Of a stretch of 64,000 nucleotides of DNA, positions 45,092 through 52,271 are shown piece by piece; position 1 is the first letter of the stretch, and every line of letters starts with the position of its first letter. The stretch covers positions 1 through 64,000 of the IMG/VR virus record IMGVR_UViG_3300009182_000047. One strand, written 5' to 3'. The position numbers and the translations under genes were made by a program. The notes beneath the pieces were generated by a model. It did no database searches and had not been told where the DNA came from. It worked only from the letters and a program-made list of their open reading frames with translations. This DNA is from a virus.

Positions 45092-46872
45092 GCTTTAACA
45101 TCAAGACAATCACAGTTAAGAACTTTCTTAGCGTGGGAAATCAGACACAGGCTGTTGATTTTGACAAGCAACATCTAACATTGGTACTGGGATCTAACTT
45201 AGATCTAGGCGGTGACGACACAGGATCGCGCAATGGTACCGGCAAAACTACAATGATCAATGCATTGAGTTATGCATTGTACGGGCAAGCCCTTACTAAT
45301 ATTAAAAAAGAAAATTTAATTAACAAGACCAATGGCAAATCCATGTTGGTCACAGTTGAGTTTGAGAAGAATGGCGTCATTTATCGTATCGAGCGGGGTC
45401 GCAAACCTAATGTTCTTAAATTATATGTCAACGATCAGGAGTTAAAATCTAAAGATTCAGAGGATGATAGCCAAGGCGATAGCCGTGAAACACAGAAAGC
45501 AATCGAGCAGATGCTGGAAATGAGTCACACTATGTTCAAGCACTTGGTTGCACTGAACACTTACACTGAGCCGTTCCTATCTATGAAGGCTGCGGAGCAG
45601 CGTGAAGTTATTGAACAACTATTGGGTATTACTTTACTAAGTGAAAAAGCAGAAGCACTTAAAACATTAATCAAAGAAAGCAAAGATTCTATACAGATTG
45701 AGACAGTTAGAATTGATGCTGTTAAAGGTGCAAATGAAAATGTGCAAAAAAGTATCGATAGTTTGCACTTAAAAAGTTCAGCATGGGAAAATAAGCACGA
45801 CAGCGAACTAGAAAATCTAGGTCGTGCCATTGTTAATCTTGAAGCTGTTGATATTGAAGCAGAGTTATCAGCACATATTGCATTGCAACAGTGGACAGAG
45901 AACAATAATAAGCTACGCGACCTAACTAGACAACGTGCAACATTGGAATCTGCTGTAGGGCAAGCTGAAAAGACTCTTAAGAAATATAAAACAGAGTTAG
46001 AAAGCCTTGGAAATAAAAAGTGTCATGCTTGCGAGCAAGAACTTCACGACCACAAGCACGAAGAAATGACTGCTACTGCTACGCAGCATTACGACGAAGC
46101 CTATGAATACTGGCAGAAGATGCGGGCACAACTTAAACAGATAACAGAAGAAATTGCTGCTGTTGGTGAGTTGCCACACAAACCTTCTACTTACTATGAT
46201 ACAGAAGCAGAAGCGTTGGGTCATAAAAATAATCTTGCCAGTTTAGAAAGATCATTAGACGCAAAGGTTGTAGAAGCCAATCCTTATAATGAGCAGATCG
46301 AAGAATTGAAAAAGACTGCGATCCAAGAAATCAACTGGGGCACTGTTAATTCACTAACTAAGCTAAAAGATCATCAGGAATTCTTGCACAAACTGCTGAC
46401 AAACAAAGATAGTTTTATCCGTAAAAAGATTATCGATCAAAACTTGAGCTACTTGAACAAGAGATTGAGCTACTATATTGATAAACTGGGTTTGCCGCAT
46501 CGTGTTATTTTTCAAAATGATCTAAGTGTTGAGATTACGCAGTTAGGACAAGATTTAGATTTTGATAATTTAAGTCGTGGTGAGAGAAACAGATTAATTT
46601 TATCTATGAGTTTTGCTTTCCGAGATGTTTGGGAAGGATTATATCAAAGCATGAACTTATTGTTCATCGATGAGCTTGTAGATGCTGGCATGGATACAGC
46701 GGGGGTGGAATCTGCACTGGCTGTATTGAAAAAAATGGCCAGAGAGAGAAATAAGAATATATACTTAATATCGCATAAAGACGAATTAGTGGGCAGAGTT
46801 AATAATGTACTTAGAGTTATTAAAGAAAACGGTTTTACCAGTTACTCAAACGATGTAGACTATGTCGAATGA
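45088..46872 (+). CDS. 46: Recombination endonuclease subunit gp46 (SbcC/Rad50-like ATPase)
   Basis: 594 residues (T4 gp46 has 560). Walker A GTGKTT lies at residues 50-55. Two coiled-coil arms (about 190-300 and 330-450) flank the zinc hook KKCHACEQE, with Cys312 and Cys315. The ABC signature (NLSRGERNRLI) is near 491 and Walker B (LLFIDELVDAGMD) near 526. ATP-driven opening of the arms controls gp47. Overlaps gp47 before it and the next small gene after it. Confidence 0.95.
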   Translation: MSFNIKTITVKNFLSVGNQTQAVDFDKQHLTLVLGSNLDLGGDDTGSRNGTGKTTMINALSYALYGQALTNIKKENLINKTNGKSMLVTVEFEKNGVIYRIERGRKPNVLKLYVNDQELKSKDSEDDSQGDSRETQKAIEQMLEMSHTMFKHLVALNTYTEPFLSMKAAEQREVIEQLLGITLLSEKAEALKTLIKESKDSIQIETVRIDAVKGANENVQKSIDSLHLKSSAWENKHDSELENLGRAIVNLEAVDIEAELSAHIALQQWTENNNKLRDLTRQRATLESAVGQAEKTLKKYKTELESLGNKKCHACEQELHDHKHEEMTATATQHYDEAYEYWQKMRAQLKQITEEIAAVGELPHKPSTYYDTEAEALGHKNNLASLERSLDAKVVEANPYNEQIEELKKTAIQEINWGTVNSLTKLKDHQEFLHKLLTNKDSFIRKKIIDQNLSYLNKRLSYYIDKLGLPHRVIFQNDLSVEITQLGQDLDFDNLSRGERNRLILSMSFAFRDVWEGLYQSMNLLFIDELVDAGMDTAGVESALAVLKKMARERNKNIYLISHKDELVGRVNNVLRVIKENGFTSYSNDVDYVE

Positions 46873-47167
46873 AGAGATAAACAAGTATAAGGAACTGTAT
46901 AGTCAACTGATTAGTGAATTAGTTGGCTTGCATAATACCCATGCTTCGTTTGTTAGGAATGTTGGTAGAGATACCGGCAATGCTTGTAGGAGACATCTGA
47001 GAGCAATATCAAATATTGCCACTGAATTAAAAAGACAGGGGCAAAAAGTTGGAAAAGAAAGCACAGCTAATAGAAGAGCTGAGAAGAAAGCTGCAATAGC
47101 AGAACAAGCAAGGCTTAACGCTATACCAAAAAAACGAGGCCGTAAGCCAAAAGGAACTATAAAATGA
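46862..47167 (+). CDS. Small basic protein with AT-hook-like tail
   Basis: 101 residues, starting inside the last codons of gp46. Mostly helical with many Lys/Arg. GLHNTHASFVRNVGRDTGNA and RRHLRAISNIATELK look like a conserved helical pair in related phages. The C-terminus KKRGRKPKG resembles an AT-hook minor-groove motif (RGRKP rather than RGRP). DNA binding is likely; role unknown. The stop overlaps the next gene. Confidence 0.65.
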   Translation: MSNEEINKYKELYSQLISELVGLHNTHASFVRNVGRDTGNACRRHLRAISNIATELKRQGQKVGKESTANRRAEKKAAIAEQARLNAIPKKRGRKPKGTIK

Positions 47168-47361
47168 ATGATACTAATACACAATTACAAGCAACCTTTG
47201 CAGAATTCTTAGCTGAAGATGCAAAATTTACAGGTGGTAACTCTGCCGCTGGCACACGCTCACGCAAGGCTCTAGCAGAGTTAAGCAAGTTAGTTAAAGC
47301 CCGCCGTAACGAAATCACTGCCGAGAAGAATGCTCGCAAGGAAGCCAAGGCAACAAAATAA
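47164..47361 (+). CDS. Histone H1-like (Hc1-type) small DNA-binding protein
   Basis: 65 residues. GGNSAAGTRSRKALAELSKL and the following KARRNEITAEKN resemble the bacterial Hc1 histone-like motif (GNKAAGTRxRKALxEL), a helical DNA-compacting family from chlamydiae and others, also seen in phages. Highly charged Lys/Ala/Glu C-terminus. Likely binds phage or host DNA. Coupled to the preceding basic gene by ATGA. Confidence 0.65.
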   Translation: MNDTNTQLQATFAEFLAEDAKFTGGNSAAGTRSRKALAELSKLVKARRNEITAEKNARKEAKATK

Positions 47362-47364
47362 TCA

Positions 47365-47793
47365 ATGACTTGGACCTACAAAGGCTCTATAGTTAACGAA
47401 CTTCCTGAAGATTGTATCGGTTATGTTTACTGCATAACCAATATAACCTCAGGACGCCAATACATTGGCAAAAAATTAGCAAAATTCTCTAAAACGACCT
47501 ACAAGACGATCACGTTGAAGAACGGCACAAAAAAGAAAAAGAAGATTCGAAGCAAAATCGACAGCGACTGGCAGGAATATTACGGGTCCAGTCCTAATTT
47601 AACAGCAGATATCAACACCCTAGGCAAAGACAACTTCTCTCGCGAAATACTATACTATTGTAAATCCAAAGCAGAAACATCTTACATTGAGGCCCGCGAA
47701 CAATTCGACCGCAAAGTATTAGAATCCGACGATTACTATAACGGACATATCCAAGTCCGTGTCCATGGCTCTCACATAAAATCTAAAATTTAA
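47365..47793 (+). CDS. GIY-YIG nuclease family protein
   Basis: 142 residues. The opening domain has the GIY-YIG pair as GYVYCITNITSGRQYIGKK near residues 19-37, then a Lys-rich loop (KKKKKIRSKI) and a catalytic-region YYGSSPNL. The final part (EILYYCKSKAETSYIEAREQ) carries the helix with a Glu. Such stand-alone proteins in T4-like phages are taken as endonucleases; homing activity is possible, but no intron is seen nearby. It precedes a long non-coding stretch. Confidence 0.75.
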   Translation: MTWTYKGSIVNELPEDCIGYVYCITNITSGRQYIGKKLAKFSKTTYKTITLKNGTKKKKKIRSKIDSDWQEYYGSSPNLTADINTLGKDNFSREILYYCKSKAETSYIEAREQFDRKVLESDDYYNGHIQVRVHGSHIKSKI

Positions 47794-48128
47794 TCTAACA
47801 CCAAAGGTTGGCGGGCCAGTTTGTAATACCGCTGTGGAAAAACTGGGGAATAACCAGACACGTAACATGATGATGCACTCCCGTGGGTATATCCCACCAG
47901 CCTGAAAAATTGGTCGCGAGTCTAAGAGCACGAACCCTACGCTCAACGCATTGTCATAGTATGAATGTTAGCATACGAAAAACCGTGCTATAAACACTTA
48001 GACACTAGGAACGAGGTCTAAGACGCATTATGCGAGTCGATGTAGGTTGGGAAAGATCAGAGCCCATTAGCATTACGGTAAAAACACCTATTTCCAATGT
48101 CTCGGCCTGTGATAACTCACATGAAGAC

Positions 48129-48157
48129 AAAAAGCGGAACCGCTCAAAACGGTTCCG
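48129..48157 (-). terminator. Leftward terminator-like hairpin
   Basis: CGGAACCG (48135-48142) and CGGTTCCG (48150-48157) form an 8-bp stem. On the minus strand it is followed by CTTTTTG, a T-run, so it may stop leftward transcripts of the gp26-like pair after they cross the opposing gene. Confidence 0.45.
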
Positions 48158-48259
48158 TCTGACCAAAATAATCTACATGAATTTAAAAAGCTTCGCTGAA
48201 ACAATTGCTTCAAGTAAGAGCGTAAGCGATTACGAAGAAGCAAATGAGCGTCAGCTCAT

Positions 48260-48267
48260 TATAAATA
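48260..48267 (+). promoter_or_regulatory. Late promoter box, perfect TATAAATA
   Basis: TATAAATA 30 bases before the ATG at 48297, immediately after a perfect 7-bp hairpin (AATGAGC GTCA GCTCATT, 48243-48260). Good position for the gene that follows and the main reason to choose that start. Confidence 0.7.
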
Positions 48268-48296
48268 AAAGAAACAACTTCTTAGGAAATCCCTTT

Positions 48297-48914
48297 ATGC
48301 GTATCACTGAATTAATAATTGAAAACAATCAAATAGATGAAATATCTCTTAAAGGTATCGGTCAAGGTCTAAGCAAGGCTGCTGATGCAGTTGGAGGTGC
48401 TGTTGGTGGCGTGCAAGGACAATGGGCTGGAATGCAAAATGTATATAATCAAAAAAGAGATAGAGTGGCGGCTGTAGCTCAAAGAAATGCAGAACAAGCA
48501 GGTGGTTATAAAAAGCCCGCCGCACCAGTTGTAGCACCTACTCCAATAGCCGCTGTTCCTCCTACTGCACCAGCAGCTAATGCGGTGCCTAACAGTGGAA
48601 CAATGTCAATTAATGGCAACAAATTAGATCCTAAGAATCCAGCTGATGCTAAAATAATTGCTCAGATACAGGCACAAGATGCACATAATGCTACCCAACA
48701 GGCTGCTCCACAACCAAGTGCAACTGCGGCACCGAGTGCCCCTCCTCGTCGTCTTGTAGGTCCAAAGGGAGTAGCCGCTGTTGAAAAAGCATACAAATCT
48801 TTACCAGATCCGCAACGTAGTCAAGCAAGACAAAGCATTGCAGCGATTGACGCAGGAGTTAAAGAAAGTTTGACTGTTGGTTATAAAAGTAATTTTCTAG
48901 GTCTAGTAATTTAA
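48297..48914 (+). CDS. Hypothetical protein, Ala/Pro-rich, late gene
   Basis: 205 residues from the ATG at 48297, which has TAGGA at good distance and a late box 30 bases upstream. An in-frame ATG at 48177 lies before the late promoter and lacks a ribosome-binding site. The start MRITELIIENNQIDEISLKG, then GLSKAADAVGGAVGGVQGQW, looks like a conserved N-terminal tag followed by a glycine-rich helix. Residues 70-165 are Ala/Pro/Gln-rich and probably disordered; the end holds a short helical unit (VAAVEKAYKSLPDPQRSQAR). Function unknown; a virion or internal head protein is possible. Confidence 0.6.
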   Translation: MRITELIIENNQIDEISLKGIGQGLSKAADAVGGAVGGVQGQWAGMQNVYNQKRDRVAAVAQRNAEQAGGYKKPAAPVVAPTPIAAVPPTAPAANAVPNSGTMSINGNKLDPKNPADAKIIAQIQAQDAHNATQQAAPQPSATAAPSAPPRRLVGPKGVAAVEKAYKSLPDPQRSQARQSIAAIDAGVKESLTVGYKSNFLGLVI

Positions 48915-49129
48915 AAGAACGGCATCTGCGTTTCTTTGGTCATTTCTAAATTACCTTCAATAATCTTAGTAAGCAGTTCTCTATCTTCAGGCGATAATAA
49001 AAATGCCTCTGAGAAACTTAGACCACCTCTCATATACCAAGCGAATCTAAAAAGTTCTTCTTTTAAGGCTTTTGTATCAGTCTCGTATTCTTTTATGAGC
49101 TTATTGATACCATTAGTATCAAGATACAA
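48911..49129 (-). CDS. Small protein downstream of the gp26-like gene
   Basis: 72 residues beginning at a TTG; no ATG is available near the N-terminus. AAGG lies only 3 bases upstream, a tight spacing. The sequence is helical (LIKEYETDTKALKEELFRFA) with a conserved-looking YMRGGLSFSEAFLLSPEDR. It follows the gp26-like gene by 5 bases. It may be a hub assembly factor in the T4 gp51 position, which is inference from place only. Confidence 0.6.
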   Translation of the reverse strand: MYLDTNGINKLIKEYETDTKALKEELFRFAWYMRGGLSFSEAFLLSPEDRELLTKIIEGNLEMTKETQMPFF

Positions 49130-49134
49130 AAGCC

Positions 49135-50007
49135 TTATACGAAAAAAGTTGCAGGATCAAATACTAATGGAACGTCAATTGTTTCACCAGTGATGCCATT
49201 TGCCCTCATTTCGTCAGTAACTTGAACAGTAATTGGTTTTAAAGAATTTATTTCTCGCAATTGTTCAATGTGATTTTGAACAATATTAAAAATATCTTTG
49301 TCGGCATTGTCAATAAATTCTTTAATGTGCCTTGGATCTTCAGTGCCGCCGTTAGTTGAATCTATTTTGTAAATGCTTTTCTCAACTATACCAATGGTAA
49401 CATCTGATAGCTTGCTAAAACTTTCTTTAAATGCAGCAATTTTGTCAGCTTCACTCATTGCAGCATCGTTGGCAATTTGCAAAATCTTTTGAGTTTCAAA
49501 TGTTTTTACAGCACTTTCACTGATCTGCTTGTAGTTCAAAGGACGAACATACACAGTTAGATCTTGACTTACCTGTACAGCACTTTCCCAGGTAATGTTT
49601 TGCATTAACGAATCCATTATGGTACGTAGATCCGTTGTGTATTCCATTTCAATATCTTCTCCAAACGTAATAGGAGTTGTCATCTTTTCACCATAGGTTG
49701 CCAATCGAATTGCAATTAACAACACATCTAAATCGATACTGGGCACCATCCATGCATTTTTAATATTTGGAATACAATGTTGGATAACATCTACAACGGC
49801 CTGCCCGCTCATTACAGCATCTGGAACTTTAAGCATTAGTTCGTCTTTGGCAGTCATGGAAAACACGGGTAGTTCTCCATTTTCAGACATTTCTAAACTG
49901 CCTGCTGGCCAAAATTGTCCATTGCTGGGCAAACGAATGTAGATTTTTGGTTGCCTCATGAAAGAAGCAAGCGGGTTTGGTTGTATGTTGGTTAGGTTAG
50001 CTACCAT
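49135..50007 (-). CDS. 26: Baseplate hub subunit, gp26-like
   Basis: 290 residues with GGAG before the ATG. FMRQPKIYIRLPSNGQFWPA, FSMTAKDELMLKVPDA and DVIQHCIPNIKNAWMVPSID match the family called gp26-like hub protein in cyanophage-type T4 phages. The remainder is helical (QNHIEQLREINSLKP). It is a T4-baseplate hub or hub-assembly component. T4 gp26 is 208 residues, so the family link is by conserved N-terminal motif rather than length. Confidence 0.75.
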   Translation of the reverse strand: MVANLTNIQPNPLASFMRQPKIYIRLPSNGQFWPAGSLEMSENGELPVFSMTAKDELMLKVPDAVMSGQAVVDVIQHCIPNIKNAWMVPSIDLDVLLIAIRLATYGEKMTTPITFGEDIEMEYTTDLRTIMDSLMQNITWESAVQVSQDLTVYVRPLNYKQISESAVKTFETQKILQIANDAAMSEADKIAAFKESFSKLSDVTIGIVEKSIYKIDSTNGGTEDPRHIKEFIDNADKDIFNIVQNHIEQLREINSLKPITVQVTDEMRANGITGETIDVPLVFDPATFFV

Positions 50008-50020
50008 AATTTTATCTCCG

Positions 50021-50027
50021 ATAAATA
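50021..50027 (+). promoter_or_regulatory. Late promoter box for the tape measure/head block
   Basis: GATAAATA (50020-50027) on the plus strand, 53 bases before the tape measure ATG. Lies inside a divergent region with a mirror box on the other strand. Confidence 0.6.
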
Positions 50028-50047
50028 AACAATGCGATTAGACCATA

Positions 50048-50054
50048 TATTTAT
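50048..50054 (-). promoter_or_regulatory. Divergent late promoter box for the gp26-like gene
   Basis: Minus-strand GATAAATATATG, about 40 bases before the gp26-like ATG at 50007. It faces away from the plus-strand box at 50021, and each promoter lies within the other's leader. Confidence 0.6.
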
Positions 50055-50079
50055 CTACGCAGATAACCACTAAAAAACA

Positions 50080-52251
50080 ATGGCAGAAGTCACCGGATCA
50101 ATAGGCAGCGAAGAAGTAGTACTGAATAATGCGGCTACTGAAGCTACGCTACGGCTGATACTTCAAGCATCTCTTGCAACTACCAAAGCACAAAAAGAAG
50201 CTATTAAAGAGCTGGCAACTAAATCAGGACTAGATCCTAAGATAGTTGAGCAGATGAATACCAATGCTAAACAGTCTTCGGGAATGTTTAGCAACTTATC
50301 CACAGTAGGTTGGCAAACTGCTGATAAGATTCGAACATTGGACAGAAGCATTTCTCCGTTGGTTGATAATTTAACCAAAGGTACTGCTACTCTAGGAAAT
50401 GTGTTTGGTGCGTTTGAAGCAATGCCCGGAATACTGGGTGTATTTGCCACAGCACTAAAACGTGTTTCTGATTTTCAAGACGAAAATATGAAGATGTACC
50501 AGCAGGTAAGTACATCTGGTGTTAATTTTGGTGGTAGTTTGACGCAATTGCGTCAAGCTGCTCTCAGCACTTATATGACATTAGATCAGTTTTCTAGCAT
50601 GATGAAAAACAACGGTGAAGTGTTTGCCAAGATGGGCGGCACCGTTAATCAAGGTGCTAAATCGTTTGTTAAGGCCAGCAACACTTTGTTAAGCAGTGAC
50701 GCAGGTAATAATTTAAGAGCATTGGGCTACACTACTGAAGAAGTTAATCAAGGAATGTTAAATTACATTTCATTGACAGGTGGTCGTAATAGACAAGAGA
50801 TGCAGGACACTGCTGCTCTTACCAAAGGTACTACACTGTATCTAGAAGAATTAGATCAGCTGGCTCAAATTACAGGCAAGAGCAGAGAAGAGCAGCAAAA
50901 GAAATTAAAAGAAGAAATGGAAGAAGCAGAATTCCAACTGTTCCTTGCAAGCAAATCAAAAGAAGAACGTGAATTAATTGAACAGAACGTTAAGCGAGCT
51001 ACATCATTATATGGAAAAGGCGGTGCAGATATTGCCAAAGCCAGTGCAATGGGTGTTGCAGTACAGGGAGAAGCAGGTAAAAAATTAACTGCACTTAGCG
51101 GACAAACAGCCGATTCTATAAAAAGAGATCTAGATCTAAGACGTACCTACGGTGCAAAGAGTCAAGAAGTTCAAGATAACGAAATTAAAGGCAGACAATC
51201 TAATGCTAGAGATCTAGGCAGACTCGCTGGAGCAGTGGGCTCGTACAGTGGTGTGCTAAAAGGCAACGAAGATGCAGTTAAACTGGCTGCAAAAGATAGA
51301 ATTGCAGGCGAGCAAGCAATTAAAGAACAATATTCTGAAGCTGCTAAAGAAACAGCAGAAAGAAAAGAATCTGAAGCAAAAGATGCGGCAAAATCTCAAC
51401 AAGCTATTCAAGAGTTTGGCCAAGCAATAATGAAATTAATTGCACCAATTGTACAAGTATTAACTCCGGTAGTTAATGCACTAGCCACAATTATTACCAA
51501 AGTTGTAAAAGGGTTTGACATTATTACATTTGGCTTTGGGGGATTTGTTATTGCATTGGGTGCTGCTGTGCTTGCTATTAACAATTTTACTGCTGCTAAA
51601 ACAGCAGAAGCTGCAAAAGATGCTGCTAGTGGCGGATTAGGTGACTTACTTGATAAAACAGGTAAGGGCGATAAACCTCCTAAGGGCGGTGGAGGTGCAG
51701 GAGGAACCGTAAAAAGATTTCTTAAAAGCCCTAGTGTGATTGGTACTGTACTCAGTGGATTAATGCTAGCTAGTGATCTTAGCGATATTAAAAAGCAAGA
51801 AAAAGAAGGAACAATATCTAAAGAAGAAGCAAATAAAGCCAAAGGTGGAGCCTGGGGCGAAGCAGCTGGCAGCGCGGTGGGTACGGCCTTAGGTGCATCT
51901 ATTGGATCATTGTTTTTCGGCATTGGTGCAGCACCTGGCGCTATTATTGGCAGTATTCTTGGCTCTATGGTCGTAGGATCTCTTGGTAAAACTGCTGGAG
52001 AACGATTAGGAAGTGACTCAAAGAAAGCTGCTGATGGTGCTATAGTTTCCAAAGCAACCAATATAACCGCAGGTGAAGCAGGACCAGAAATTATATCTCC
52101 TATCAAGTACTTTAATAATTTACAATCAGAGCTAGAGACGTTAAATAAGCAAACAATGGAAATGATTAGGTACATGAAAGAAACGGCAGAATACACTAGA
52201 CGTACTCACGATGCTACTAAATCTTTAGGTGGTGATCTTTTCAAATTTTAA
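50080..52251 (+). CDS. Tail tape measure protein (gp29-type)
   Basis: 723 residues. Long helical N-terminal 450 residues (LQASLATTKAQKEAIKEL, RALGYTTEEVNQGML, EEQQKKLKEEMEEAEFQ) are followed by hydrophobic segments (about 475-510: FGFGGFVIALGAAVLAINNF) and a glycine zipper-like stretch (about 600-645: GSAVGTALGASIGSLFFGIG). The end holds AGEAGPEIISPI, a phrase typical of tape measure C-termini, then a coiled coil (LETLNKQTMEMIRYMK). Sets tail length and may form a channel in the host membrane. Its place beside the gp26-like gene supports this. Confidence 0.75.
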   Translation: MAEVTGSIGSEEVVLNNAATEATLRLILQASLATTKAQKEAIKELATKSGLDPKIVEQMNTNAKQSSGMFSNLSTVGWQTADKIRTLDRSISPLVDNLTKGTATLGNVFGAFEAMPGILGVFATALKRVSDFQDENMKMYQQVSTSGVNFGGSLTQLRQAALSTYMTLDQFSSMMKNNGEVFAKMGGTVNQGAKSFVKASNTLLSSDAGNNLRALGYTTEEVNQGMLNYISLTGGRNRQEMQDTAALTKGTTLYLEELDQLAQITGKSREEQQKKLKEEMEEAEFQLFLASKSKEERELIEQNVKRATSLYGKGGADIAKASAMGVAVQGEAGKKLTALSGQTADSIKRDLDLRRTYGAKSQEVQDNEIKGRQSNARDLGRLAGAVGSYSGVLKGNEDAVKLAAKDRIAGEQAIKEQYSEAAKETAERKESEAKDAAKSQQAIQEFGQAIMKLIAPIVQVLTPVVNALATIITKVVKGFDIITFGFGGFVIALGAAVLAINNFTAAKTAEAAKDAASGGLGDLLDKTGKGDKPPKGGGGAGGTVKRFLKSPSVIGTVLSGLMLASDLSDIKKQEKEGTISKEEANKAKGGAWGEAAGSAVGTALGASIGSLFFGIGAAPGAIIGSILGSMVVGSLGKTAGERLGSDSKKAADGAIVSKATNITAGEAGPEIISPIKYFNNLQSELETLNKQTMEMIRYMKETAEYTRRTHDATKSLGGDLFKF

Positions 52252-52271
52252 AATGATAGAGGCAACGTAAT

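Larger units (their letters stand above)
47794..48296 (+). ncRNA. Non-coding stretch, possibly a structured RNA
   Basis: About 500 bases without a supportable gene, the only such gap over 300 in the window. The first 380 bases look more GC-rich than the neighbouring genes and carry several stems: CCAGTTT/AAACTGG, GTGGG/CCCAC, and a long-range pair GTCTAAG-AGCACG with CGTGCT-CTTAGAC (about 47920-48001). No tRNA T-arm, tmRNA, RNase P or hammerhead core is seen. A short open stretch near 47800-47905 has no start in frame. From 48177 an ORF runs in frame with the next gene, but its start lacks a ribosome-binding site. Confidence 0.35.

Noticed and set aside
47719-47946. Minus-strand ORF of 75 codons across the non-coding stretch
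   Set aside because: It overlaps the GIY-YIG gene, has no ribosome-binding site and looks like a chance frame antisense to a structured region.
47840-48020. Hammerhead ribozyme, tmRNA or tRNA in the structured stretch
   Set aside because: A TGATGA and a GAAA are present, but not in hammerhead order with a joined stem; no T-arm or CCA end and no tmRNA tag frame are found.
48030-48296. Longer ORF in frame with the gene at 48297
   Set aside because: A perfect late box lies at 48260, inside this extension, and only the ATG at 48297 has a ribosome-binding site and suitable spacing.
51408-52196. Long minus-strand ORF opposite the tape measure gene
   Set aside because: Pro/Ala/Ser-rich text typical of the antisense of a Gly/Ala/Lys-rich gene; no start signal and full overlap with a well-supported gene.
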